Shown piece by piece: positions 18,301 to 25,794 of a DNA stretch of 64,000 bases. The translations under genes and the position numbers were made by a program. Where the stretch lies: contig URJB01000007.1 in NCBI GenBank assembly GCA_900548145.1, forward strand, positions 1 to 64,000. Direction: 5' to 3'. The notes under the pieces were generated by a model. The model was given only the letters and a program-made list of their open reading frames with translations, searched no databases and had not been told where the DNA came from. Every line of letters starts with the position of its first letter. Position 1 is the stretch's first letter. Source of the DNA: an uncultured Eubacteriales bacterium (GTDB lineage Bacteria; Bacillota; Clostridia; Christensenellales; Aristaeellaceae).

Positions 18301-19577
18301 AGAAGTGCGTGAGCTGGAACAGTTCACCGGTGGAAGTGACCGTCGTCACCGAAGCCTGCACCCACGCGCTGCCCGCTCTGCCGGATGTGACCACGCTGCT
18401 GCCCGAGCTGAAGCTGGACGCGAGCGTTGAGGCCACTGCGCCGATCGCGCCCGACGCGCCCGAAACGACGGCCGAACCCGAAACGACTCCGGAATCCACC
18501 GACGAACCCGCGCCCGAAACCACTGCAGCGCCCGAAAACACTCCCGAGACGCAGAATGCCGCCATCCCCGATGAATATCTGGGCGTGTGGTACGGCGTGA
18601 GCATGGAGATAGAAGGCGCACCCTATCCGCTGGCCGGTATGGATGTAACCATCGCCATCGACGCGGACGGTGCGGCTGAAATGAACATGAACGGCGAATG
18701 CGAGAGCATACAGTGCTCAATGCAGGACGGCGTGCTCACAGCGGACGGCGTGGGCATTGCGCTGCAGGACGGTATGCTCGTCGTTTCCGAGGACGGAATG
18801 ACAATGACGCTGAGCCGCGAGAAGCCCGAAGCGTCGGCTGCGCCCATACCGGTCATAGACGAGAGCGCCACGATCGACGATCTCAAGGGCGTCTGGACGC
18901 TGGCGCGCGTCATCGCGGAAGGCATGACGCTGCCCGCTGATGCCGCAGAAATGGCCGGCGACACGCTGGTCGTCTACGGCGACGCCTGCGACCTGACCCT
19001 TCAGGGCATCCTGCTGGACGGCCTGACCTGCCGCATGGACGGCTGCACGCTGCTCGTTTCCGTACTGGACGAAGAGTCCGCCGCCACGCTGCGCGAGGAC
19101 GGAACGCTCTTTCTGGAGATGAGCGGTATCACCCTCTGGTACGAGCGCACCGGCGACGCGCCCGCCGCAGAAACCGTTCCCGAGATCACTGCGGAGCCTG
19201 TTCCCGAGGTCACTCCCGAACCGGCGGCCGCTCCCGAGCCCGCCGTTAGCGGCGCTGAAGTCATGATTGGAAAGAAGTATGTCATGACGGATGCGGATGT
19301 GAACGGCTACAACATGACCGCCGCGCAGATGGGGAATTTTGAATACTCCATTTTGCTCCAGGAGGACGGCGCGGTGACCTTCGTCATGGCGGGCTCGGAC
19401 ATTCCCGGCCTGACTTGGGCCTACGGCAGGATTCCCACGGAGACAGGCGAGGTCGACGGCGTCGTCATCGACTATTACACGCAGGCACTGAACCTGGTGC
19501 CCACGGAAAAGGGCTTCGACATGGATTACTTCGGCTCCATGCTGATGCGTTTTGCCCCCGAAGACTCCGCCCACTAA
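15345..19577 (+). CDS. Giant secreted BspA-type leucine-rich repeat protein
   Basis: 1410 residues. A signal peptide (MKRSLILVLSLLTLAFCLPA) is followed by many LRR_5 units with the IGxxAFxxCxxL..(V/I)..P pattern across about residues 30-1000. Then come two Pro/Thr/Glu linkers separating three small beta-rich repeats that begin DEYLGVWYGV, DDLKGVWTLA and IGKKYVMTDAD, each lipocalin-like in pattern. No LPxTG motif or membrane anchor is visible, so it is secreted or held non-covalently. BspA-like proteins bind host matrix or other cells. Two ATG codons lie in tandem after GACGGAGG. Confidence 0.9.
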   Translation: MMKRSLILVLSLLTLAFCLPAFAESADWNYDANYAILRGYDGAGGDVVVPAEIDGFTVDVIGVGVFKGDTITSLTMPETVLELRSNAVSSCEKLTSVTLPQSLVVINRMNFFSCGALTEITIPAGVRYIGDTSFRFCDALRKITFEGVCPAIDMDCFSVLPEDAVAYVPDDQLEAYTAAFENAGSTVSVQPSGKNAVVVENNGYVESEFDFDASTGTITSYNGYATYLAIPETIGGAPVKAIGPEAFACHSYLAFLELPEGLETIGDSAFYNCETLGRVKFPSTLKTIGSNAFYNAYKSSVLELTSVESIGDYAFYFAGLKGSLELPEGLKSIGENAFEACPNMGADLYLPSTLESIGSNAFKGDYNIQYIVLESPTAPTLGENVFAGCDYLYDIDLNAHGSRQEMEQWQAYVDALGLPCRVWRAQDPTAQSPEKGSYTYENCVLTEYTGSQARIHPHLTVSKEPVVGLGDGVFKDSQTIEYFSVAHNDVFTTIGAEAFMNSSIRDVDLFDSVTDIGARAFAGCAQLEALTLPDSLTTIGEGALDGLTGLKKLVIQCDPAIIPAGVFANLPALSDVTVEAGAIPARMFEGSGVTALTLGAGVTEIGESAFANTALKTAEMKNVATIGAGAFANTALTSVDLPQTAAIGEGAFEGSALERVRLSAAASVGERAFANTKLAQMVIPTAGSFPLSAVEGTSAELRLPADATDEQLAAWNETLKRPWYDPMLREGEVSKFAKMPFEPTPAENFEFDPDTGLISAYIGTDVDVVVPREIDGVTVVGFKNYNAFDSCQDYTDSSVESNRTEWVRLRTLVLPETIRELPDMMLAYCQQLETFVCYAPLESTGGNQFMLCRSLNNVIFVNGVREIGNYAFDSAGPLGNLYFGEHLVKIGQQAFNFAGLSSFVADAESVEYGAFTECQNLTSLHFTARMKSFGENCIINCPNLAEICFDGCDLTTSPMGLMMNVAPKLTVHVPEGMSEENRNHAQKCVSWNSSPVEVTVVTEACTHALPALPDVTTLLPELKLDASVEATAPIAPDAPETTAEPETTPESTDEPAPETTAAPENTPETQNAAIPDEYLGVWYGVSMEIEGAPYPLAGMDVTIAIDADGAAEMNMNGECESIQCSMQDGVLTADGVGIALQDGMLVVSEDGMTMTLSREKPEASAAPIPVIDESATIDDLKGVWTLARVIAEGMTLPADAAEMAGDTLVVYGDACDLTLQGILLDGLTCRMDGCTLLVSVLDEESAATLREDGTLFLEMSGITLWYERTGDAPAAETVPEITAEPVPEVTPEPAAAPEPAVSGAEVMIGKKYVMTDADVNGYNMTAAQMGNFEYSILLQEDGAVTFVMAGSDIPGLTWAYGRIPTETGEVDGVVIDYYTQALNLVPTEKGFDMDYFGSMLMRFAPEDSAH

Positions 19578-19589
19578 GCGTTTTTCCGC

Positions 19590-19621
19590 CCGCGCCGCCG
19601 AAAATGAGCGCGGCGGCGCGG
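19590..19621. other. GC-rich hairpin after the LRR gene
   Basis: A 10-bp stem of CGCGCCGCC type lies just after the LRR stop codon. No T-run follows, so it is more likely a 3' stabiliser than a strong terminator. Confidence 0.4.
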
Positions 19622-19672
19622 CTCCCTTCGAGCTTTGATTCTCACCGAACGAAAAAAGAGGAGGACTTTCTC

Positions 19673-20224
19673 ATGAAGAAAATGATCGCTTTCCTGTTGG
19701 TCGCGCTGCTGACGCTTTCCTTTTCCGCCGCCTTCGCCGATTCTGTTCCGATGAGCAAAGAGGATCAGATGGTCGGTCTGGTGAAAAGCTTTTTGGAAGA
19801 GAATGAATTCCCCTATGAATACGACGACTATACGTTTACGGTGCCCTTTGCCGTCGAGAACTCGATGGAATATGTCTACATGACGGTTTACATCTACGAC
19901 GACATGCTGGCCGTGTCCGCGGACGCGCCGGTACAGGGAACCGGGGATGTCTTTGAAAAAATGGCGGTGTTCACCACGCTGGCCAACAACGAGATCTACT
20001 ATGCGCAGTTCCGTGTTGAGCTCGACGCAGACAAGGTCTATGTCTCCTGCCGTTCCTGCAATCTGGTGGAGGATGTCATTCCCGGGGAGAACGAGCTGTT
20101 TTACCTGTTCGCCATGCCGCAGAGCTATATGAAGGACTACGGCGATGGCATCCTGGCGGTGCTCGACGGCGGCGATCCCTACGAGGCGTTTGAAGCCTGT
20201 CAGGCAGCGGTGAACGCGCAATGA
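19673..20224 (+). CDS. Secreted YbjN-like protein
   Basis: 183 residues with a signal peptide (KKMIAFLLVALLTLSFSAAF, cleavage near AFADS). The mature part has the alternating helix-strand pattern of YbjN/type III chaperone-like folds (FLEENEFPYEYDD, then paired strands YVYMTVYIYDDMLAVSA). RBS AGAGGAGG. It overlaps the next gene by ATGA. The function of exported YbjN-like proteins is not known. Confidence 0.65.
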   Translation: MKKMIAFLLVALLTLSFSAAFADSVPMSKEDQMVGLVKSFLEENEFPYEYDDYTFTVPFAVENSMEYVYMTVYIYDDMLAVSADAPVQGTGDVFEKMAVFTTLANNEIYYAQFRVELDADKVYVSCRSCNLVEDVIPGENELFYLFAMPQSYMKDYGDGILAVLDGGDPYEAFEACQAAVNAQ

Positions 20225-20730
20225 CGAACAGCAAGAATCCGTATCTGACCGCAAAGGCCGCCAGGAAAAAAACGGATCCCCCCGTTGCGCTGGTCTGCGC
20301 CATCTTTGCGGTGGCGACCGTATCCTCGACGGTCAAGATGTTTTCGCAGGGGAAAACGCTGGCCGGCGTGATGGGTATTCTCATATTCGCCGCGCTCGCG
20401 ACGCCGGTCTTTCGCATCCTTCGCCGCGCATACCGCAGAGCCTGCGCGCACCGCATCGCGGGGGCGCTGCTCCCGCTGACGGCGGAGAGCCTGACCTTTG
20501 ACCGGCTTGAAACCGTCCTTTCCTCCGGCAAGGCCCTTGAGCAGCTCCAATCGCTCATCGGCAAGGGATACATGCAGAATCTGAGGATCGACTCGGAAAA
20601 TCGCACGGTAGGACTGTATATGCCCGAGGGTGCTCTCGTGCAGTGGGTCTGCCCGGGCTGCGGCGCGAAAAACCTCGTTCGGAGAGGCGCCTCCATGCGT
20701 TGCAGATACTGCGACCAGCCGCGCGGGTAA
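20221..20730 (+). CDS. Membrane protein with C-terminal zinc ribbon
   Basis: 169 residues. Two predicted membrane helices lie at about 23-40 and 47-65, a helical cytoplasmic part follows, and the C-terminus has CPGCG and CRYCDQ, a rubredoxin-like zinc ribbon. The organisation resembles uncharacterised clostridial proteins found near SPFH/zinc-ribbon gene pairs, which fits the decayed genes 1 kb downstream. Confidence 0.7.
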   Translation: MTNSKNPYLTAKAARKKTDPPVALVCAIFAVATVSSTVKMFSQGKTLAGVMGILIFAALATPVFRILRRAYRRACAHRIAGALLPLTAESLTFDRLETVLSSGKALEQLQSLIGKGYMQNLRIDSENRTVGLYMPEGALVQWVCPGCGAKNLVRRGASMRCRYCDQPRG

Positions 20731-20940
20731 TGACGGAAAACTCGACCATTAAGGCAGCGCCGCCCAATTCGGCAGCGCGTCTGGCGTTGTCTTTTCCGCC
20801 GCCTGCGGCATACAGATTTCTCGATTTTCCTCCAGGAAGCCTTCGAAATCTGCATTTGCATCCGACGAAAAAACATTTGCCATCCGGCAACCTCGTTTGC
20901 ACGGCGCTGCCATAACGACCTGACGAAAGGAAGTGCAGCC

Positions 20941-21666
20941 ATGAAAAGAATCATCGGCGTCCTGCTGGTTCTCATGTTTCTGTTTCCCGCCTCCGCCCTG
21001 GCCGATCTCAGACGGGGCGACCGCGGCGAGGAAGTGCGCGAGCTTCAGCAGATGCTCTGGGATACCGGATTCATCTTTGAAGAGCCGGACGGCGTATTCG
21101 GCGGCAATACCGAAAAGGCCGTGAAGTGGTTTCAGGAATACGCGCTGCTCAAGCAAACCGGCGTAGTCGACGACAGAACCATTGATTCGCTCTATGCCTG
21201 CTGGCTCCAGATTATGGAGGAAAACGGCTACGCCGTGCCCGATGACGAAATGGAGCCCCAGACCGCGGTCTTTGTGTCAGAGTACAATTCGTATGGCGAT
21301 GACGACTACGGCGACAGCTACGGCGATTACCCGGCCTACTGCCATCGCTACACGACGGATGCGGGCGACGAGCACGTCGAGATGTGCAGCTTCCACGCCC
21401 AGCTGGCCGCAAATCAGTCGCTGCCGGGGCTGGAAAAGTGGACGAACGAGCTCAACGATCTCTACAAGGAGTGGATCGACCTCTCCATGGAGAAGGAGCG
21501 CGCCGCCGTGGCCTCCTCTCAGGCGTTCTTCATGCTCTGGCTGGAGCAGCAGCGGATCGCGCTGGAGCAGCAGGGGGCCAAGGATGTAGACGATTACATC
21601 GAAGCGCTGCTGCGCAATCAGTGCGTCGTTCTGTGCAGCCGGGTGTACGCGGCTCGGACGGAATGA
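20941..21666 (+). CDS. Secreted peptidoglycan-binding protein with LprI-like domain
   Basis: 241 residues. Signal peptide (IIGVLLVLMFLFPASALA), then a PG_binding_1 domain (about 22-88: LRRGDRGEEVRELQQMLWD, DGVFGGNTEKAVKWFQ), an Asp/Tyr-rich linker (YGDDDYGDSYGDYP), and a C-terminal helical domain with W.NEL.DLY.EW and QC.VLC that matches the small protein at 15015-15320. It is expected to bind the cell wall. RBS GAAAGGAAG. Confidence 0.85.
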   Translation: MKRIIGVLLVLMFLFPASALADLRRGDRGEEVRELQQMLWDTGFIFEEPDGVFGGNTEKAVKWFQEYALLKQTGVVDDRTIDSLYACWLQIMEENGYAVPDDEMEPQTAVFVSEYNSYGDDDYGDSYGDYPAYCHRYTTDAGDEHVEMCSFHAQLAANQSLPGLEKWTNELNDLYKEWIDLSMEKERAAVASSQAFFMLWLEQQRIALEQQGAKDVDDYIEALLRNQCVVLCSRVYAARTE

Positions 21667-21690
21667 TTTTGAGCAAAAGAAGGACGAACC

Positions 21691-22968
21691 ATGAGTACTG
21701 CCAGCTATAATTGCCCCTGCTGCTGCGGCGGCCCGCTCAAGTTCAGCGGCGAAAGCGGCAAGCTGGAATGCACCGCCTGCGGCAACAATTACGAGCCGGA
21801 AGCGCTGGAAATGATGACTCCCGAGGAAAGCATCGACGAAATCACCTTCGCCAACGACGCCAAACGCTTCGACACAGGCGAGGCTGGCATGCGGGCCTAT
21901 TTCTGCAAGAACTGCGGCGCAGAACTGATGGCGGATGAGACCGCCGCCGCCGAATGTCCGTACTGCGGCAGCCCCACGATCCTGCCCGACCGCATCGAGG
22001 ACGGCGTGAAGCCGGAAAAGGTGATTCCCTTCGTCGTGTCGAAGGAGCAGGCGCAGAAGCAGTTCGAGGACTACTTCAAGGGGAAAACGCTGCTGCCCAA
22101 CGTCTTTCTGAACAGTCGCAACCGCATTTCGGAGATGCGCCGGCTGTAGATTCCCTACTGGCTTTTCAGCTGCGACGCGTGCGCCGACATGGTGTACGAC
22201 GCGGAAAAGGTGCGCACGGAGCAAAAGGGCGAGTGGGAAATTACCCGCACGAAGCACTATCTTGTGCGCCGCAAAGGCGGCATGCGCTTTGAAAACATTC
22301 CGGTGGACGGCAGCGTCAAGATGGACGACAAGCTCACCGAATCGCTCGAGCCCTACGATTTGAGCGCTGCGATTCCCTTCCAGAGCGCCGTTCTGGCCGG
22401 AGCCATGGCGGATCACGCGGACGCGGACTGCGACGCTTGCGAAAAGCGCGCCGTGGAGCGCAGCGTCGAACAGACCATGCTCGACACCGTGAGGGACTAT
22501 GACACGGTCAGCGAGCGCAGCAGGCGCATCATTGCGGAGCGCGGCAGCGCGACGCCCGCACTGCTGCCCGTGTGGCTGATGACGACCGTGAAGGAAGGAA
22601 AAACCTATACCTTCGCCGTCAACGGCCAGACCGGCAAGCTGTGACGTGCGACGTAACCGCCGACAGGAAGAAGTCGCTTTTGTGGGGCGACGCCGTATTC
22701 GCCGGCGTTTTCGGCGTCGCGGCGCTGATTCTTGCGCTGATGGATGCGCTGGGCAGTGGCTCGCTGCTGATCGGCGCTATGGCTGCAATCATCAGCGCGC
22801 TGGCGGTCGTCGGCGCGCTGAAGGGGCAGCTGAAGCAGACGGCGCAGCAGAGCGCGGCGGGCGGCTATGTCCGGGAGGGGTCCTTCCGCCTGGATGTGAA
22901 CGCCGACCATTTTTTTCTATGAAAGCACGACGAAGCGGAAGATTGAGAACAACACGCAGAAGAAATAA
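21691..22968 (+). pseudogene. TFIIB-type zinc-ribbon protein, broken by one stop and two frameshifts
   Basis: The frame starts with two zinc ribbons (CPCCCGG...CTACG and CKNCGAE...CPYCGSP) of a conserved Firmicutes protein. An in-frame TAG at 22147-22149 stands where the family has Tyr in RLYVPYWLF (here RRL-stop-IPYWLF). The frame then runs intact to TGA at 22642, where a 1-base shift is needed to continue into VTCDVTADRKKSLLWG and a membrane segment. A last shift at a T7 run (22910-22916) recovers the basic tail ending at 22966-22968. Single sequencing errors cannot explain all three lesions easily. Confidence 0.8.
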
Positions 22969-22982
22969 CAGGAGGAATCGCC

Positions 22983-23054
22983 AGGGGATCGATTGCGGCT
23001 GCATTGAACGCGGCGGGCGGCACGCTGGCCAGCCAGTGGAAAGAGTATTTTTTA
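22983..23054 (+). pseudogene. Remnant of an SPFH/YdjI-like gene
   Basis: Directly after AGGAGG, the reading GSIAAALNAAGG..SQWKEYF matches the N-terminus of SPFH/virion-core-like YdjI proteins, which often sit beside the zinc-ribbon gene. The start codon position reads AGG, and the similarity ends after about 24 codons, just before a terminator. About 300 codons appear to have been deleted. Confidence 0.6.
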
Positions 23055-23070
23055 TCCCATATGCTTCTGA

Positions 23071-23098
23071 GCCTGCATGGTTTTCGCAGGCTTTTTTG
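23071..23098 (+). terminator. Terminator
   Basis: AGCCTGC and GCAGGCT form a 7-bp stem with a 9-base loop, followed by T6. It lies just after the YdjI remnant and closes the secreted-protein region. Confidence 0.85.
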
Positions 23099-23198
23099 CT
23101 GCGCTTTCCGTCTGTTTGCCGACGCGAGCGCGCCGGTCGGGAGCTTCCCCCACATAAATCGAACGCTGCCAGGAGGGAGAAAACGGCCTGTCCTTTCG

Positions 23199-23747
23199 TT
23201 ATTGAAACTGCGACAGGCTGCATCGAACGATGCGGTTGACGAAGCGAACGACCTCCTCGCGGCTGTATTTTTCATAGCCCTCCACAACCACGTGCATCAG
23301 CCCGTTGGACAGATGGGTATAGAGCATCTCCAGTTCCGCATCCGTTACGCGATGCAGGTGCTGTTTCCAGTAGGCGATGCTTTTGCCTCGGGCAAGGCTG
23401 ATCATTCGGCGCAGTACGTTCGGGCAGGCGTTCTGAAAGATGAGCACGCGGCAGGCCTCCTGCTGCTGCTCGATCATCGTATAGATAGCCTCGATCAGTG
23501 CGGTCACGTCAAAGGAATCCACCAGCTTCAGCGACTGCCGAAACGCTTCCAGCAGATCCTCCTCGATGCTCTCCAGCAGTGCAAAGCAGTCGCTGTAGTG
23601 GGCATAGAATGTCGCACGGTTCAGCTCAGCCCGTTCGCAGACCTCCTTGACGGTGATCTTGTTGATGGGCTTTTCCTGCAGAAACGATAAAAGCGCCTGC
23701 TTGAGCACGCCCTGCGTGTAGCGGATTCTCGCGTCTGTCCTGCTCAT
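23199..23747 (-). CDS. TetR/AcrR-family regulator
   Basis: 182 residues. The N-terminal helix-turn-helix (about 10-55) reads INKITVKEVCERAELNRATF followed by YAHYSDCFALLE; the C-terminal part is of the DhaS-like TetR_C type. It is divergent from a dehydrogenase gene. A 9-bp inverted repeat flanks the dehydrogenase promoter and is a candidate operator. Confidence 0.9.
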   Translation of the reverse strand: MSRTDARIRYTQGVLKQALLSFLQEKPINKITVKEVCERAELNRATFYAHYSDCFALLESIEEDLLEAFRQSLKLVDSFDVTALIEAIYTMIEQQQEACRVLIFQNACPNVLRRMISLARGKSIAYWKQHLHRVTDAELEMLYTHLSNGLMHVVVEGYEKYSREEVVRFVNRIVRCSLSQFQ

Positions 23748-23811
23748 TTATATCATCTCTTCACAAAAAAATCACACTTATTGGCGACAGTTGCGCCATG
23801 TGTGTCGGTTT

Positions 23812-23880
23812 TCTTTCACGCGGCGGCGCATTGACGGTTGCCCTTTATGGCCGTCTCTATTATACTGTAAGCGTGAAAGA
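23812..23880 (+). promoter_or_regulatory. Promoter and flanking inverted repeat of the SDR gene
   Basis: TTGCCC (23838-23843) and TATACT (23861-23866) are 17 bp apart. TCTTTCACG (23812-23820) and CGTGAAAGA (23872-23880) form a perfect 9-bp inverted pair around them. Another repeat, TGGCG/CGCCA, lies at 23782-23798. These are candidate TetR sites. Confidence 0.5.
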
Positions 23881-23916
23881 TAATCAACATCTGTCTTTCA
23901 TTTTGGAGGCGATAGG

Positions 23917-24921
23917 ATGTTTGAAAAATATCTGATTACAGGCGCGACGGGGTTTCTGGGACGTACTGTGCTGGCACAGCTGCGGGACTCGAAGGCAGAA
24001 ATCCGTGCACTGGTGATGGAGGGTGATCCGCTGGCGCGGGAGCTTTCTCAGAATGTTCGCGTCATAACGGGCGACGTGTGCGACGAAGCCGCGCTCGACC
24101 TCTTCTTCGCGGGCGCAGATGAGCATACTTGCGTCATTCACTGCGCGGGGATGATCTCCGTGGCCACCCATCCCGGCGACCGAATCTACCGGGTCAATGT
24201 GGACGGCACGAGAAATATTCTGAAATTCTGCCGCCAATGCGGCGTTGGCAAGCTGGTCTACGTCAGCTCCGTCCATGCGATTCCGGAAAAGCCGAAGGGC
24301 ACAGAAATTGCGGAGACGACGGCCTTTTCCCCGGAGCTTGTCAGGGGCGATTACGCAAAGAGCAAGGCCATGGCCACGGCGCTGGTGCTGCAGACGGCGA
24401 AGGAAGGGCTGAACGCCAGCGTCGTGTTCCCATCGGGCATCATCGGGCCGGGCGATCTGGGAAAGGGCAGCATCACGAACATGCTGCTGTCCTTCCTCAC
24501 GGGCAAGCTGCCGCTGGCGGTAAAGGGCGGATATGATTTCGTGGACGTGCGAGACGTAGCTGCGGGCGTCATCGCCTGTGCGGAGCACGGTCTGCCCGGG
24601 CACGGCTACATTCTCTCCGGTCATTACGCCACCATCCGGGATATACTGGAGCTGGTGAAAAAGACGGTGAACCTGCGGCGCAACGTATCCTACCTGCCGA
24701 TCAGCTTTGCAAAGCTGGTTGCGCCGCTCTATGAAAAGATCAGTCTGCGCAGGCGGGAACCGCTTTACTTTACGCCCTATTCCATCGCGGTACTGGACTC
24801 CAACGGCGCATTCAGCCGCAACGCTGCGGCGACGGCCCTCGGCTATTCGCCCAGGCCGCTGAGCAGCACGATCCGGGATACCGTACTGTGGTTAAAGGAG
24901 AAGATGGGCGGTAAATCATAG
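23917..24921 (+). CDS. NAD-dependent epimerase/dehydratase (extended SDR)
   Basis: 334 residues. The Rossmann motif is GATGFLG at the N-terminus. VYVSSVHAI provides the catalytic serine region, and the YAKSKAMAT segment fits the YxxxK motif. Overall it resembles 3-beta-HSD/dihydroflavonol-4-reductase-like SDRs that act on small carbonyl or sugar-nucleotide substrates. It is divergent from the TetR gene and probably controlled by it. Exact substrate unknown. Confidence 0.88.
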   Translation: MFEKYLITGATGFLGRTVLAQLRDSKAEIRALVMEGDPLARELSQNVRVITGDVCDEAALDLFFAGADEHTCVIHCAGMISVATHPGDRIYRVNVDGTRNILKFCRQCGVGKLVYVSSVHAIPEKPKGTEIAETTAFSPELVRGDYAKSKAMATALVLQTAKEGLNASVVFPSGIIGPGDLGKGSITNMLLSFLTGKLPLAVKGGYDFVDVRDVAAGVIACAEHGLPGHGYILSGHYATIRDILELVKKTVNLRRNVSYLPISFAKLVAPLYEKISLRRREPLYFTPYSIAVLDSNGAFSRNAAATALGYSPRPLSSTIRDTVLWLKEKMGGKS

Positions 24922-24955
24922 GTGTAATAAAGATATGAAAAGTATGCATAGCTAC

Positions 24956-24984
24956 GGGTGGCTTGACCAGCCGCCCTTTCTTTT
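24956..24984 (+). terminator. Terminator of the SDR gene
   Basis: GGGTGGC and GCCGCCC pair (one G-T) around a 7-base loop, followed by TTTCTTTT. An outer GCTAC/GTAGC pair extends the structure. Confidence 0.7.
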
Positions 24985-25087
24985 CGGTAGCGCTAAAAAC
25001 ATCGATCATTTGGACGTTTGCTTCATCGGTGCGTCTGCACAGAGCCATAATTGCTCTGTAAACGGCGTGTGCAAATGCACCCACTAT

Positions 25088-25105
25088 TGCACCCTGCAGG
25101 GTGCA
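25088..25105. repeat. Perfect 18-bp palindrome
   Basis: TGCACCCTGCAGGGTGCA is fully self-complementary with no loop. It looks like a protein-binding site rather than a hairpin. Confidence 0.6.
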
Positions 25106-25240
25106 TCGTCCCCTGTATCATACTTTGAAACCCAATAAATCACAGTGAAAATATTTTTGAAAAAACGCCTTTATTTTAACAGGCTGAACTCTTTTGGGCA
25201 AGTTTTTAGAGGTATAGTTTGCCAGATTCGCCACCAAGGC

Positions 25241-25278
25241 AAAACACCTTTCACAAAATATATGAAAGGTGTTTTTTA
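25241..25278. terminator. Bidirectional terminator
   Basis: AAAACACCTTTCA pairs with TGAAAGGTGTTTT through 13 bp around a 9-base loop; T-runs occur on both sides. It ends the XRE gene on the minus strand. Confidence 0.8.
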
Positions 25279-25338
25279 TAAAAAATTGTCTTAATTGAAC
25301 CTGCGGTTCCATGACATTTTTCGCATTTTGTGCTACCA

Positions 25339-25632
25339 TCATGCCGCTGTCAAAACAGCCGAGCAGCAGGACGAATCATCCTGCTGCTCGGAAGCCAGAA
25401 GATGAAGTTGGCGTGGAATCAGAATACTGTCCATAGGAACCTGCAAAATGCGGCTGAGCGCATAAAGATTGTCTACCGACGGCAAGGTTTCGCCGCGCTG
25501 CCATTTATAAATGGCACGGGGTTCCTCGAAGCCGAAGTACACCTGCAGGTCTTTGACTGTTAATCCGCGCGCTTTGCGAAGCCGGACGATATTCCGGCCG
25601 GTCGCCGTCGGGTCAATGACAGGAAAATCCAT
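25339..25632 (-). CDS. XRE-family helix-turn-helix regulator
   Basis: 97 residues. The helix-turn-helix (about 11-65) reads IVRLRKARGLTVKDLQVYFG followed by FEEPRAIYKWQRGETLPSVD. The last 20 residues are encoded across a 13-bp inverted repeat (25358-25390), so the C-terminus may have been extended by loss of an earlier stop. RBS GGGAGG. It is divergent from the two small genes that follow. Confidence 0.85.
   Translation of the reverse strand: MDFPVIDPTATGRNIVRLRKARGLTVKDLQVYFGFEEPRAIYKWQRGETLPSVDNLYALSRILQVPMDSILIPRQLHLLASEQQDDSSCCSAVLTAA
25358..25390. repeat. 13-bp inverted repeat inside the XRE gene
   Basis: CCGAGCAGCAGGA and TCCTGCTGCTCGG surround a 7-base loop within the last codons of the gene. 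It may be a terminator-like structure captured by the open frame. Confidence 0.6.
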
Positions 25633-25727
25633 ACTGCATCGCCTCCCGAATGGATTTCATCATTAAGCATACACGTTTTGGAAAGGAATGGCAAGCCATG
25701 AAATTTCTCTCTTGTCCCGATAAGATA

Positions 25728-25770
25728 GGTACGCTGCAGGGCACAGATCCCGGAAGCTCTGCAGCGTGCC
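25728..25770 (+). promoter_or_regulatory. Leader hairpin before the small KIHCSC gene
   Basis: GGTACGCTGCAG pairs with CTGCAGCGTGCC (12 bp, one G-T) around a 19-base loop, ending 9 bases before the ribosome site region of the next gene. It may be a structured 5' leader. Confidence 0.45.
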
Positions 25771-25794
25771 TCAAGCGTCGGGAGGATATGTCAA

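Larger units (their letters stand above)
24922..25338. other. Intergenic region with terminators and a palindrome
   Basis: 417 bp without a supported gene. It holds a terminator for the SDR gene, a perfect 18-bp palindrome at 25088-25105 and a bidirectional terminator at 25241-25278. The base composition is distinctly more AT-rich towards the right end. Confidence 0.5.

Noticed and set aside
20749..20883. Minus-strand 44-codon frame starting MANVFSSDANADF in the gap before the peptidoglycan-binding protein gene
   Set aside because: Its composition looks protein-like, but there is only a weak GAGG site, no known family and no neighbour on that strand. The overlapping plus-strand frame coupled by TAATG is equally unsupported, so neither is listed as a gene.
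24935..25138. 67-codon plus-strand frame after the SDR gene
   Set aside because: It runs through the SDR terminator and the 18-bp palindrome, has no ribosome site and no recognisable content.
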